64,000 nucleotides of DNA, from positions 25,960-89,959 of the IMG/VR virus record IMGVR_UViG_3300020202_000066; one strand, given 5' to 3'. Under the pieces are notes generated by a model. The model ran no database searches. It saw nothing but the letters and a program-made list of their open reading frames with translations, and was not told where the DNA came from. The number at the start of each line of letters is the position of its first letter. Position 1 is the first letter of the stretch. Positions 8,024-15,148 of this stretch are shown here, in pieces. Source of the stretch: a virus. The position numbers and the translations under genes are program-made.

Positions 8024-8319
8024 CGTCTCAGGTAGCGGTGACCCAAGACGAAGGCTGCGCTCTTCCAGGTCATCTGACCCTGGAGCAGGCCATCGCGTAC
8101 ATCGGGTGCTCGAAGACCTGGTTCTTTGCCAACGCCCGTAAGCATCTTCCGATCGTCCGACTCCACCGGGTGTTCTACCTCCGCTCCGATCTGGACGCGT
8201 TCATCGCGGCCCAGCGCAAGGAGCCGACGGTGGTCCCGATCAAGACCGGCCGCTCCCGGCGGGCCAGACGTCACGCAGACGCGAGTTGGCAGGACCTCGC
8301 GAAGAAGCACCGGCTGTAG
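8020..8319 (+). CDS. Excisionase-like HTH protein, 99 aa
   Basis: Residues about 19-65 (LTLEQAIAYIGCSKTWFF, then IVRLHRVFYLRSDLDAFI) form a MerR/AlpA-type winged helix-turn-helix, the fold of phage excisionases and HTH_17 proteins. The C-terminal third is basic. Its position just upstream of the integrase and attP supports a role as recombination directionality factor, inferred from context. The GTG start overlaps the helicase stop. Confidence 0.75.
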   Translation: MTSQVAVTQDEGCALPGHLTLEQAIAYIGCSKTWFFANARKHLPIVRLHRVFYLRSDLDAFIAAQRKEPTVVPIKTGRSRRARRHADASWQDLAKKHRL

Positions 8320-8364
8320 CAGGGAGCCGCTCACCGGCGAGGTGACGGAGATCGGAGTGGACAC

Positions 8365-9618
8365 GTGGGCGAGAAGTGGAAGAAGCAGCCGTACCGCATC
8401 ACAGCGCGGGGCGAGTCCTGGGAAGTGAGCCTCTACGTAGACGGACACCGGGAGCGGAAGTCCTTCAGATGGGAGACTCCCAACGACCCGGTTGCGCGTA
8501 AGAAGGCCGAGGAGTGGGCGATTTCCTTCAAGGCCGACGCCTTCCGCGGACTCATCGGCGCCAAGAAGAAGCATCCACCGCTGCCGTTCCGGGGGCTGGC
8601 GGCGCTCTTCCTCGACGACCTGGAGTCCTCCACGAAGAACGCGAAGGGGGCGGAGAGTAGGTCTCGTCGGACCTACGTCTACTACCGCGACCGGCTCGCC
8701 CTGTACATCAGCCCGGAGCTCGGGGACATCGAGGCTCGCGAGGTGCGACGGGCTGACATCCGCCGCTACTTGAAGAAGATGAGTGACGCTGGCCTCGGGC
8801 AGGACGAGCTGAACAAGCACGTCCAGATCATCAAGCGGGTGTTCAACTGGGGGATCGAGCAGGAGAAGGTCGACGCCAACCCGGCGGCCCTACTCAAGAA
8901 GGAGAAGGCTCCCCGCAAGGTGCCGATCCGGTTCTACACGCTGGCGGAGCAGGCGGTGATCCTCGAGAAGTTGAAGGGGCCCGCGTACGGGCTGATGCTG
9001 GTGGCCTTCAAGGCCGGACTCCGGCGGCGCGAGCTGATGGGGATGCAGCTCTCCTGGATCCACTGGGACGCGAACCTCATCGAAGTGCCCTTCACGCAGC
9101 AGTTTCGGGACAAGAGCAAGGAGGGCCGGTTCGTCCCGCTGGACCCAGCCATCCGCGACTGGCTGGAGACACTCGGGCGGAAGGCCGGCCCGGTGTTCTT
9201 GACCCGGCGCTCCTACAAGTCATCGAAGGGCTTGGTCCGTCCGCTCCGCGATCCGCGGAAGCTGCTCGCTGAGATCGAGCGAGCCGTCGGCTTCCACGTG
9301 AAGCTTCACGACTGCCGGCATAGCTTCGCGTCGGTGCTCTTGGGCCAAGGGGTTGACATGCGCGATGTGCAGATAGTCCTCGGCCACGCGAGCATCACGA
9401 CCACAGAGATCTACAGCCACCACGAGCCCGAGTATCTGGAACCGGTTCGGAAGGCGATGGAGGCCGCTCGGCAGAAGGTGGCCAACCGCCACAAAACCGC
9501 CACAAGCGGGGAGGGGCCGCCGGAAGCGGCAACGGGATCAGCGGTCCAGAAGCCAGACCAGGAGCGAGAAGGAGAGGAGCGCCCTCGACTGGGATCGAAC
9601 CAGCGACCCACGGATTAG
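8365..9618 (+). CDS. int: Phage tyrosine integrase, 417 aa
   Basis: An N-terminal arm-binding and SAM-like domain is followed by a catalytic domain with the first Arg in KAGLRRREL, HDCRH with the second Arg in the box, LGHASITTTEIYSHH with the His and the Tyr nucleophile. It catalyses site-specific integration between attP and a bacterial tRNA gene. The GTG start was chosen because it is the first start after the upstream gene. The last codons (RLGSNQRPTD) lie inside the attP core, a known arrangement in integrases that use tRNA genes. Confidence 0.93.
   Translation: MGEKWKKQPYRITARGESWEVSLYVDGHRERKSFRWETPNDPVARKKAEEWAISFKADAFRGLIGAKKKHPPLPFRGLAALFLDDLESSTKNAKGAESRSRRTYVYYRDRLALYISPELGDIEAREVRRADIRRYLKKMSDAGLGQDELNKHVQIIKRVFNWGIEQEKVDANPAALLKKEKAPRKVPIRFYTLAEQAVILEKLKGPAYGLMLVAFKAGLRRRELMGMQLSWIHWDANLIEVPFTQQFRDKSKEGRFVPLDPAIRDWLETLGRKAGPVFLTRRSYKSSKGLVRPLRDPRKLLAEIERAVGFHVKLHDCRHSFASVLLGQGVDMRDVQIVLGHASITTTEIYSHHEPEYLEPVRKAMEAARQKVANRHKTATSGEGPPEAATGSAVQKPDQEREGEERPRLGSNQRPTD
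9483..9508 (+). repeat. Arm-type direct repeat, left copy
   Basis: A 26-base sequence beginning CAACCGCCACAAAACCGC, itself holding two copies of ACCGCCAC, lies inside the integrase 3' end. It recurs with one mismatch at 9725-9750, on the other side of the attP core. Paired direct repeats flanking a core are what integrase arm-binding sites look like; binding is inferred. Confidence 0.6.
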
Positions 9619-9627
9619 AAGTCCGTG
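9581..9627 (-). other. attP core: 3' half of a tRNA-Arg(TCT) gene
   Basis: On the minus strand this reads as an anticodon stem-loop (CACGGACTTCTAATCCGTG, anticodon TCT), variable loop, T-arm with TTCGATC and the 3' acceptor strand, but there is no 5' half. Such half-tRNA sequences next to an integrase gene are attP cores that restore the host tRNA on integration. The integrase stop codon lies within it. Confidence 0.82.
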
Positions 9628-9724
9628 AATAAGCTATGTCATTCTGGCTCGATGCTGATCTGGAGCGGCCTCGCCGGTGTCAATCTGTCGCAATCGGTCC
9701 CGATCTCTCCGCTTGAAGGCTGGG

Positions 9725-9750
9725 CAACCGCCACAAAACCGCCACGAGCG
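9725..9750 (+). repeat. Arm-type direct repeat, right copy
   Basis: Second copy of the 26-base repeat also found at 9483-9508 (one base differs). It sits about 100 bases beyond the attP core. The 9628-9778 interval holds no gene that I can support. Confidence 0.6.
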
Positions 9751-9778
9751 CCTCCGCTGACTGGTGGTCTTTTTACAT

Positions 9779-10543
9779 TCACAAGTCAGGGCGGCGAGGG
9801 CCGGGCCGTCTGCCTGCGCCGCGCACCGGCCGGCGCGGACCGGTCTGCTGGCGGCCGCGGCCGCTGGTATTGGCCCGCGGCGGCAGCCCGAGAGACCGCA
9901 TCCGGCCGCGCACCGATCGTTCCGATCGACGCAGGCGCGCCCCTATTTCCCTCAGAGTGAGGGACTTGTCCCGGAGCATGGCATCTTCCTCCCGCGTCCA
10001 CGTCCTCCGCCCAGTCCCGACGTGAGGGTCACGCGCTCGCCGTGCGCGCGCGTACTGCGTGCTCGAGTGCGGATGACGCCGGCGCCACGCAGCGTTGCTC
10101 CACCGGCTCTGACACGGACGACACGATTTGAGTCCCCGGGCTGGCCGGCGGCGGCCGCACACCGGACAGAGGCCGGCGGCTGTCCTCTCGGCCCTCCGCC
10201 GATCGAGGGCCTCTCGCGCGCGCTGGCGCGACTCGTCCGGGGGGAGCGCCTGGCGGAGTCGGATTATCCCAAGCAGGTGGGCACGCATGGCGCATGCTTG
10301 TTCGCTCCGGCCGATCGTCTCGGCCACCTGCGCAAGCGTCAAGCGCGTGTCCGCCAGCGTGCGGTCCTCCGCCGCGGACCACGGACGCGGCGGCGGTCGT
10401 AGGAGCGGCAGGCCGAGCTTGTAGCGTCGCTGGATGCAGGCGACGCGGCTGCGCCCGATCCGAGCAGCCAGCGCGTTGATGTCGCGCGCGCGCCTGAGCG
10501 CGGCGTCCTCCGTTGCGGTCCATGGTCTACTCGATGATGTCAT
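9779..10543 (-). CDS. Triple Myb/SANT-like DNA-binding protein with zinc knuckle, 254 aa
   Basis: Three units share a W-(S/T)-x-x-E-D-x-x-L helix start: WTATEDAAL near residue 8, WSAAEDRTL near 54 and WTREEDAML near 184. Each is followed by a helix with I.R or IGR (IGRSRVACIQRR; IGRSEQACAMR; LRRSERSVRGR), as in Myb/SANT-type or GcrA-like HTH repeats. Between units two and three is a CPVCG...CRPCQ zinc knuckle. It is probably a DNA-binding regulator; the target is unknown. The SD (GGAGTGAGGGA) precedes the ATG. Confidence 0.75.
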   Translation of the reverse strand: MTSSSRPWTATEDAALRRARDINALAARIGRSRVACIQRRYKLGLPLLRPPPRPWSAAEDRTLADTRLTLAQVAETIGRSEQACAMRAHLLGIIRLRQALPPDESRQRAREALDRRRAERTAAGLCPVCGRRRPARGLKSCRPCQSRWSNAAWRRRHPHSSTQYARARRARDPHVGTGRRTWTREEDAMLRDKSLTLREIGARLRRSERSVRGRMRSLGLPPRANTSGRGRQQTGPRRPVRGAGRRPGPRRPDL

Positions 10544-10793
10544 TCCCTCACTCCGACCTTCGCCGGGCTGCGTGCCCCGCCGCCCCCCCCATCATCTTCG
10601 CGGGGTGCGCGCCCGCGGCCACCCCCGAGCCAAGGAGGACCGCATGCCCGGCGACACCCGCGCCCTCCGCGGGGTCGCCCGCCTCACCGGGAAGGACCCC
10701 GCCGCGCTGCTGCCCGCGCTCGTGCGGAACGGGCTGCTGAGGCAGGCGAGGGGCCGGTTTGGACGTATCGGGAGCGAGCCGGGCGCGCCGGGC

Positions 10794-11057
10794 TCAACGA
10801 GCCGGGCGTCCGCTGTCAATCTCGCCCCTGACCTCGATGCCGGGGGATTCGATCACGGTGAACACGCCAGAACACCGCTTGGCGTACTCGACCGCCTCTT
10901 CTCGGCTCGGGAACGCCAAGCTGTGGCCAGGGTCGTAGGGAAGTCCGCCGACGTGCACCGCGATTCGCCATGTACCGTTCTGCTGCACGCCGCTATCGTC
11001 ATGGATCAGCGGCATCTCGAAGATGAAGAGCCGCACCTGATCCTGCCCTCGCTTCAT
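10794..11057 (-). CDS. Hypothetical protein, 87 aa
   Basis: The ATG at 11057 follows AAGGAGGAG, and the start overlaps the stop of the upstream gene. The protein reads VRLFIFEMPLI, TWRIAVHVGG and FPSREEAVEYAKR, an alpha/beta pattern resembling small DUF-type phage proteins, but I do not recognise it. Confidence 0.65.
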   Translation of the reverse strand: MKRGQDQVRLFIFEMPLIHDDSGVQQNGTWRIAVHVGGLPYDPGHSLAFPSREEAVEYAKRCSGVFTVIESPGIEVRGEIDSGRPAR

Positions 11058-11296
11058 CGCTCCTCCTTGTTCGTCGCGCACCCACACTCGACCGCGGGCA
11101 CCAGCGAGCAGCACGGCGGCAGCCGTCGGGCGTTCTGCTGGTCGCGGCACCACAGCACGTCGTCTGCCACCTCGGCGCGGGTGCCTACGAGCTGGTGCTC
11201 CGCCGGGTGCCGACCGGTGCAGCGCAGGCACCACCGCTCGAGGGTCGACTCGTCCTCGATCCGGGGAATCTTGCCGCCGACGCCGGTCCAGGTCAT
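11054..11296 (-). CDS. Cysteine-rich small protein, 80 aa
   Basis: Starts at an ATG with GAGAGGAG upstream. It contains CLRCTGRH and, after a gap, CRDQQNARRLPPCC and CGC, giving enough cysteines and histidines for a zinc site. Function is unknown. It is co-transcribed with the 87-residue gene below it. Confidence 0.6.
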   Translation of the reverse strand: MTWTGVGGKIPRIEDESTLERWCLRCTGRHPAEHQLVGTRAEVADDVLWCRDQQNARRLPPCCSLVPAVECGCATNKEER

Positions 11297-11349
11297 GTTG
11301 CTCCTCTCGCCCGGGTCTCCGCCCGCGCTTCGCCTACTTCTTCTCCCAC

Positions 11350-11386
11350 GCCCCTCGGAGAGGGGCCCGCGCCTGGCTGGCGCGGG
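11350..11386. other. Two adjacent GC hairpins
   Basis: GCCCCTC-GGA-GAGGGGC is immediately followed by CCCGCGCC-TGGCT-GGCGCGGG. They lie between two minus-strand genes. There is no T-run, so a processing or stabilising element is more likely than a Rho-independent terminator. Confidence 0.5.
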
Positions 11387-11412
11387 CTGTGGACTGGGCT
11401 AGTCAGGCCCTG

Positions 11413-11493
11413 CTACACTCGGACTGTCACCCTCCAGGTGATCGCGATCTGGCCGACCTTCACCGTCAGCTGGATCGTGTAGGTGCGCCGCAT
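11413..11493 (-). CDS. Very small protein, 26 aa
   Basis: A 26-codon frame with a strong ribosome-binding site (AAAGGAGGG, spacing 5). It alternates hydrophobic and polar residues (YTIQLTVKV), ending WRVTVRV, a beta-strand pattern. It is the first frame behind promoter P1. Real translation is plausible; function unknown. Confidence 0.45.
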   Translation of the reverse strand: MRRTYTIQLTVKVGQIAITWRVTVRV

Positions 11494-11512
11494 AGGCTCC
11501 CTCCTTTCAGGG

Positions 11513-11532
11513 GCCCCAGTGGCTGCTGGGGC
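11513..11532 (-). other. Leader hairpin before the 26-aa gene
   Basis: GCCCCAG-TGGCTG-CTGGGGC, a 7-bp stem lying between P1 and the ribosome-binding site of the 26-residue gene. There is no U-tract; it may be a 5' stabiliser or a protein-binding site. Confidence 0.4.
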
Positions 11533-11588
11533 TTCTGTGACCCGGGTGTCGGGTCAACGGGATGGGGCCTTTTCCTTTTCTCCTGCCC

Positions 11589-11670
11589 GGGGCCGCGTCG
11601 CGCGTCCCTCACACTCTTAACTGTAACGCGAGAGTTACTGATGCGCAAGCGTCATCGCGAACTTTTTTCG
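11589..11670 (-). repeat. Promoter/operator repeat, copy 1
   Basis: About 80 bases that recur at 12391-12470. The block GGGGCCGCGTCGCGCGTCCC plus TCACACTC and AACTGTAACG is nearly identical in both. Each copy holds a matching promoter pointing leftwards. The retained identity suggests both are bound by one regulator. Confidence 0.7.
11620..11648 (-). promoter_or_regulatory. Promoter P1 (TTGCGC-17-TACAGT)
   Basis: On the minus strand -35 TTGCGC (11643-11648) and -10 TACAGT (11620-11625) are 17 bases apart. ACTCT/AGAGT arms flank the -10 box, giving a possible operator. It would drive the 26-, 80- and 87-residue genes and perhaps the Myb-like gene. Confidence 0.55.
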
Positions 11671-11987
11671 CGCGGCCTTCGGGCGACCGGCTGCGCCCTG
11701 ATCTCCGCCGACCGCTGACGCTCGCCTGGCGTCAGATCCTCCTCGTCGACTGGGACCTCCACCCGGCCGGGCTCCTCCAGGTCGAGCGCGAGGGTGAGCG
11801 TCCCGCCGAGGGCTCGCACGTACCGGTCCAGCGCTGCGACGCCCGCGCGCCAGTCCCGCTCCAGGCGTAACACCGCCTGCGGCGTCACGCCCAGCCGCTC
11901 GGCGACCTCCACCCGGTTGAGTCCCGCCAGATGCCGGGCGGCGTCCAACCCGTCGACACGCTGCGCGCCGCTTCGTCTCGTCGCCAT
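11652..11987 (-). CDS. XRE-family transcriptional regulator, 111 aa
   Basis: Helix-turn-helix at about residues 15-60: ARHLAGLNRVEVAERLGV, then TPQAVLRLERD, followed by LDRYVRALGGTLTLALDLE, typical of XRE/HigA-type regulators. The ATG was chosen for its GGAGGAGAC ribosome-binding site. It lies between two near-identical promoters, so auto-repression and control of both is likely (inferred). It could be the lysogeny repressor or an antitoxin-like regulator; no toxin gene is next to it. Confidence 0.8.
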   Translation of the reverse strand: MATRRSGAQRVDGLDAARHLAGLNRVEVAERLGVTPQAVLRLERDWRAGVAALDRYVRALGGTLTLALDLEEPGRVEVPVDEEDLTPGERQRSAEIRAQPVARRPREKSSR

Positions 11988-12021
11988 TGTCTCCTCCTCT
12001 GGGCAGCGCCCGGGCCTCCCG

Positions 12022-12189
12022 CTACTTTGCCGGCGCCAGCTCAATCGCGGCCTTCCCGGCCGGCCCGTCTGTAGCCAGTGCCTCTAGCAGCTCGTCGAGT
12101 TCTGCGTCCCGCGGCGCGGGCGACGGCGCTACCAGCCCAGCGATCGCCGCCATCACCGCGTCAATTCCATCCCCGTCCAACTCGTCCAT
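12022..12189 (-). CDS. Small acidic protein, 55 aa
   Basis: ATG with GGGAGGG upstream. It reads MDELDGDGIDAVMAAIAGL, then DAELDELLEALATDG, giving two amphipathic acidic helices. It is transcribed from P2 ahead of the XRE gene. Unrecognised; it could be a partner of the regulator. Confidence 0.5.
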   Translation of the reverse strand: MDELDGDGIDAVMAAIAGLVAPSPAPRDAELDELLEALATDGPAGKAAIELAPAK

Positions 12190-12231
12190 GTTGCCCTCCC
12201 TCCCTGCACGCCACCACGACCCAAGCGCACC

Positions 12232-12251
12232 GGGCCCCCTCTCGGGGGCCC
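12232..12251. other. Perfect 8-bp hairpin
   Basis: GGGCCCCC-TCTC-GGGGGCCC between the 37- and 55-residue genes. No T-run follows, so it may reduce read-through or stabilise the upstream message. Confidence 0.45.
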
Positions 12252-12257
12252 CTCCGG

Positions 12258-12371
12258 CTACTTCGCCCGCTCCCTCTCCATCACCTCGATCAGGTGGTCC
12301 AGCGCTGCGTCCCTCTCCGGGCTGGCTTCGGTCGCCATCAGGGCCTCGAGCACTTCCTGCATCTCGTTCAT
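12258..12371 (-). CDS. Very small helical protein, 37 aa
   Basis: First frame behind P2, with GGGAGGACA before the ATG. It is one amphipathic helix (MNEMQEVLEALMATEA, then LDHLIEVMERER). It resembles the helices of the 55-residue protein. Function is unknown. Confidence 0.5.
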   Translation of the reverse strand: MNEMQEVLEALMATEASPERDAALDHLIEVMERERAK

Positions 12372-12390
12372 CTTGTCCTCCCTCACCGCC

Positions 12391-12470
12391 GGGGCCGCGT
12401 CGCGCGTCCCTCACACTCTCAACTGTAACGTGTGAGTTGTAGTTACGCAAGAGATTTCGCGAATATTTTT
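12391..12470 (-). repeat. Promoter/operator repeat, copy 2
   Basis: Second copy of the 80-base control repeat. In this copy CTCACAC and GTGTGAG arms lie 13 bases apart around the -10 box, giving a better inverted repeat than in copy 1. Confidence 0.7.
12422..12450 (-). promoter_or_regulatory. Promoter P2 (TTGCGT-17-TACAGT)
   Basis: On the minus strand -35 TTGCGT (12445-12450) and -10 TACAGT (12422-12427) with a 17-base spacer, the same layout as P1. It drives the 37-residue, 55-residue and XRE genes. Confidence 0.55.
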
Positions 12471-12640
12471 CGGAAGCCCGCCGGCCCCGCCTGGAACGCT
12501 GTCTCGCTGCCGCTGCTGCTCCCGCTTCGCGACCGACGTGAGCCCCCCGACGCAGCGTCGGAACAGCGCGTCACCGCACACCGACGGACATGCTTCTCAC
12601 CTGGAGCGCCGCATCCGCTTCGTCCGCTGGACGGCCTCTC

Positions 12641-12829
12641 CTACAGGTAGCCGTGCCGCTGGACCAGCGGCCGCCGGGACTCGCGGGGCCACTGCCGGCC
12701 GTACCACTTCCGCTTACCACGTACCCATGCCTCGCTCCCGCCCTCGTTCTGGGCCGTCCTCGCGTTGTGCGCGGCTACGGTGAGTCCAAGGGTCGCGCAT
12801 CAAGACTTGGCGCGATCTTCGGCTGACAC
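12641..12829 (-). other. Candidate UGA-interrupted small ORF
   Basis: From GTG at 12829 the frame reads MSAEDRAKS, then UGA (12800-12802), then CATLGLTVAAHNARTAQNE and on to WYGRQWPRESRRPL before a TAG. The part after the UGA has no start codon of its own. It reads like a protein, but there is no ribosome-binding site, so it may be a remnant. The rest of 12476-12842 shows nothing supportable. Confidence 0.3.
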
Positions 12830-12842
12830 GTGGAGGTCGCGC

Positions 12843-13172
12843 GTGGGGAACCTGACGGATAGCGGCATGGTGCGGGCGGCGACGTGGATGTGTATCGCGT
12901 GCGCCTTGGTCACAGCGTGCCTGGTGGGGTGGCTGGAGTATCGCGTCCGAGGGGGACGGCTCGACGCACCAGCGCGCGACGTGGAGTCCGTCCCGCACGA
13001 TGGACAGGGCGGCGCCGTGCCAGTCCTCCACCGGCCGGAGGACTGCCCGGCGAGCTTTCGTCTGCTCTCCCCGTCGATCGCCGCGCCGAGCGACTCGGAC
13101 GCCTTGGTCTGCTACGGCCTGACGGTCGGCGCGGCGACCTTCAGCGGCAGCACGGGGATGACGGGGCTGTGA
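12843..13172 (+). CDS. Membrane-anchored small protein, 109 aa
   Basis: GTG start with GGAGG six bases upstream. Residues about 11-31 (ATWMCIACALVTACLVGWLEY) form an N-terminal transmembrane anchor, followed by a polar domain with two cysteines (DCPASF; LVCYGL). It overlaps the NlpC/P60 gene by four bases. A lysis-accessory role (spanin or holin partner) is possible from context only. Confidence 0.6.
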   Translation: MGNLTDSGMVRAATWMCIACALVTACLVGWLEYRVRGGRLDAPARDVESVPHDGQGGAVPVLHRPEDCPASFRLLSPSIAAPSDSDALVCYGLTVGAATFSGSTGMTGL

Positions 13173-13663
13173 GGGTCGAGGAGCTCCTCAAGAGGGCCCG
13201 TTCCCAGATCGGACGGAAGACCATCTACCGCCTCGGGTCCGGCGGCATGTGCCCCGGGGCCGACCGGCCGACCGGCGATGACGGCGCCTGCGACTGCTCC
13301 GGCTTCGTGTGCTGGGCGCTGAGGCTCTGCCGAAACACGAACCATCCGTTCTACATGAAGCAGACGGGCGGGTGGATCAACACCAACGCGATGGCGGCTG
13401 ACATCAAGGCAACCGCCGGGTTCTTCGAGAAGTTGTCGAAGGCGAAGCCGGGCTGCATTGTGGTGTACCCGGGCGGTATCCCTGGTCACAAGATCGGGCA
13501 TGTCGGCATCGTCGCGTCTGTCTCCGGCGGCCGGCCAGGCACCGTGATCCACTGCAGCTCCGGCAACTTCCGGACTCACGGTGACGCGATACGGGAGACC
13601 GGGCCCGAGGTCTTCGACACCCCGCACTCTCTGTTCGGCTGGTACTCCGGTCTCGAGGGGTGA
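13169..13663 (+). CDS. NlpC/P60-family cysteine peptidase, 164 aa
   Basis: The catalytic motif is CDCSGF with the nucleophile at Cys43, and the general base is His111 in IGHVGIVAS. These are the hallmarks of NlpC/P60 endopeptidases that cut peptide stems of peptidoglycan. There is no signal peptide, so it could be an endolysin working with the membrane protein just upstream, or a virion enzyme. The GTG start overlaps the upstream TGA. A separate muramidase-like gene lies at 59495. Confidence 0.85.
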   Translation: MRVEELLKRARSQIGRKTIYRLGSGGMCPGADRPTGDDGACDCSGFVCWALRLCRNTNHPFYMKQTGGWINTNAMAADIKATAGFFEKLSKAKPGCIVVYPGGIPGHKIGHVGIVASVSGGRPGTVIHCSSGNFRTHGDAIRETGPEVFDTPHSLFGWYSGLEG

Positions 13664-13729
13664 CCGTGCCCCGACTCGCTGCCGCGGCCGTGCAGGTGAA
13701 CGCGGACTGCGGCAGCGCGGCGCGCTGAG

Positions 13730-13918
13730 ATGTTGATGCCCCGAGGACTTCCGCCCCGCCCGATCACAGTCCGATCCCTCGTCCGGCTCAAGGGCGGTGG
13801 CCCGCTGATGGTGGTCCACGTGCTGATCCACAAGCGGGCGCACTGCCTCTGGCTCGCGGACGGTCGTACGCACGCTCGGTGGTTCCCGCTCGTCGCGCTC
13901 GAGCTCGAACGTGACTGA
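13730..13918 (+). CDS. DUF2158 (YodC-like) small protein, 62 aa
   Basis: The core VRSLVRLKGGGPLMVV, a later CLWLADGR and a terminal WFPLVALELE match the DUF2158/YodC pattern (VrLKSGGPxMtV...C.W....G....F....L). These are small beta-rich proteins of unknown function. It lies directly upstream of thyX with an 8-base overlap. Confidence 0.7.
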   Translation: MLMPRGLPPRPITVRSLVRLKGGGPLMVVHVLIHKRAHCLWLADGRTHARWFPLVALELERD

Positions 13919-14816
13919 CGCTAGCGTCAGAGCGGCTATGCTCTCCCGCATGAAGTTCCCCGCCATCCACTCTCAGGTGCATCACACCGCTGCCGGGACG
14001 CCGTACCTCCGCGAGCCCGGTATTGTGCTGATCGCGCAGCCGCAGGTCGACCTCTCAGGGCTCCGCGGATTCCTGGAGGGCTTCGATCCGGAGCTCGAGT
14101 TCCCCGCCTACCTGGACGACCCCGTGCAGCTGCCGCCGGCGGAGCAGCTCGTGAAGGTCGCTGGCCAGCTGTGCTATGCGTCCTTCGGGCCGAAGCGCAC
14201 TCTGAACGAGCGGGCGCAGGCTTACCTGGACCACATCAAAGAGTCAGGTCACGGTTCCGTGTGCGAGCACGCGAACTTCACCTTCCTTCTGTACGGAGTT
14301 GATCGGGCTCTGACGCACGAGCTGGTCCGGCATCGAGCTGGCGTCGCGATCTCGCAGCTGAGCCAGCGATTCGTGGATGGGAAGGTTCTGCGTTTCGTGG
14401 AGCGGCCGGAGTACCAGGGCCATCCGCATCTGCACGAGCGCTTCGAGCTCTGGATCGATCTGGCCGCCGAGGAGTACCGGATCCGCACCGAGATCCTGCT
14501 CGAGCTCCAAGGCGACGGAGTCGAGCTTCTGTCGGACGAGGACCGCACGGGGCGACGGAAGAAGGTTCAGCAGGCGTCGCGATCCTGTCTGCCGAACGAG
14601 ACGGAAGCCCCCATCATCATCACGCCGAACGCGCGAGCGCTTCGCCACATCATCGAGATGAGAGGGGCGGGCGCGGCCGACATCCCGATCCGGCTCGCGG
14701 CAATGGGGATGCTGGAGGTCATGCAGCAGTTGGCCCCGATGCTGTTCTCCGACTACGACGTTGTGCAGCACACGGACGGCACGCAGGTCGCATCGACCAA
14801 GTGGCGCAAGGTCTAG
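13911..14816 (+). CDS. thyX: Flavin-dependent thymidylate synthase ThyX, 301 aa
   Basis: Converts dUMP to dTMP using FAD, NADPH and methylene-tetrahydrofolate. The ThyX signature RHR-x5-S-x-x-SQR is present (RHRAGVAISQLSQRF, residues 140-154), with GHGSVCEHANFTF before it and the C-terminal RHIIEMR segment. Phages carry thyX to supply thymidine for replication. The start is uncertain: GTG 13911, ATG 13938 or ATG 13950 are all in frame, and none has a strong ribosome-binding site. Confidence 0.93.
   Translation: MTDASVRAAMLSRMKFPAIHSQVHHTAAGTPYLREPGIVLIAQPQVDLSGLRGFLEGFDPELEFPAYLDDPVQLPPAEQLVKVAGQLCYASFGPKRTLNERAQAYLDHIKESGHGSVCEHANFTFLLYGVDRALTHELVRHRAGVAISQLSQRFVDGKVLRFVERPEYQGHPHLHERFELWIDLAAEEYRIRTEILLELQGDGVELLSDEDRTGRRKKVQQASRSCLPNETEAPIIITPNARALRHIIEMRGAGAADIPIRLAAMGMLEVMQQLAPMLFSDYDVVQHTDGTQVASTKWRKV
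13915..13942 (+). promoter_or_regulatory. 16-bp palindrome and possible thyX promoter
   Basis: CTGACGCTAGCGTCAG is a perfect palindrome (13915-13930). A TATGCT -10-like box at 13937-13942 lies 16 bases from CTGACG. This may be an operator-controlled promoter giving thyX its own transcript, in which case the downstream ATGs would be used. Confidence 0.4.
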
Positions 14817-14833
14817 GGCCCCGATCGAGGCCA

Positions 14834-15148
14834 TCACCAGTGCGGGTGCTTTCTCTTGGCTCGTCGGCGTCGGCGAGCGCGCGCTTCGGGCGACTGAGAC
14901 GCCGGCGGCGCGCCAGAAGGGAAGGGGGGCAGCCTGCGAGGCTCGGGCTCTCGGGGTGCGCCGACGAGCGAAGGAGGCAGGACGCCAAGTGCGATCGCGG
15001 CCAGGATCAGCTGCGTAGATGGCGGAAGCGGCGGCGAAGGCCTGATCAAGGTCGTCTGGCCGGGGATGCTTTCGGCGACGAGCTGGCAGTCGCACGGAGA
15101 CACCACGTGGCCGCAGACGAGCACCATGTTCTCCGCTTCGTCGTTCAT
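14834..15148 (-). CDS. Hypothetical protein, 104 aa
   Basis: ATG preceded by GGGAGTG and overlapping the upstream stop. It begins with VLVCGHVVSPCDC (possible metal site), has a hydrophobic stretch LILAAIALGVLPP and a very basic C-terminus (RARRRRRAKRK). It converges on thyX with an 18-base gap. Unrecognised. Confidence 0.6.
   Translation of the reverse strand: MNDEAENMVLVCGHVVSPCDCQLVAESIPGQTTLIRPSPPLPPSTQLILAAIALGVLPPSLVGAPREPEPRRLPPFPSGAPPASQSPEARARRRRRAKRKHPHW

Noticed and set aside
9581-9627. A possible intact tRNA-Arg(TCT)
   Set aside because: Only the anticodon arm, T-arm and 3' acceptor strand are present; no 5' half precedes it, so it is an att core.
10434-11402. Long plus-strand open frame, including an ATG at 10644 behind AAGGAGG
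   Set aside because: It runs antisense through two well-supported minus-strand genes with their own ribosome-binding sites, and its composition is not coding-like. The RBS at 10644 is noted, but no sensible stop defines a gene.
13666-13728. 20-codon GTG frame between the NlpC/P60 and DUF2158 genes
   Set aside because: A weak ribosome-binding site is present, but the length and Ala-rich composition give no real support.
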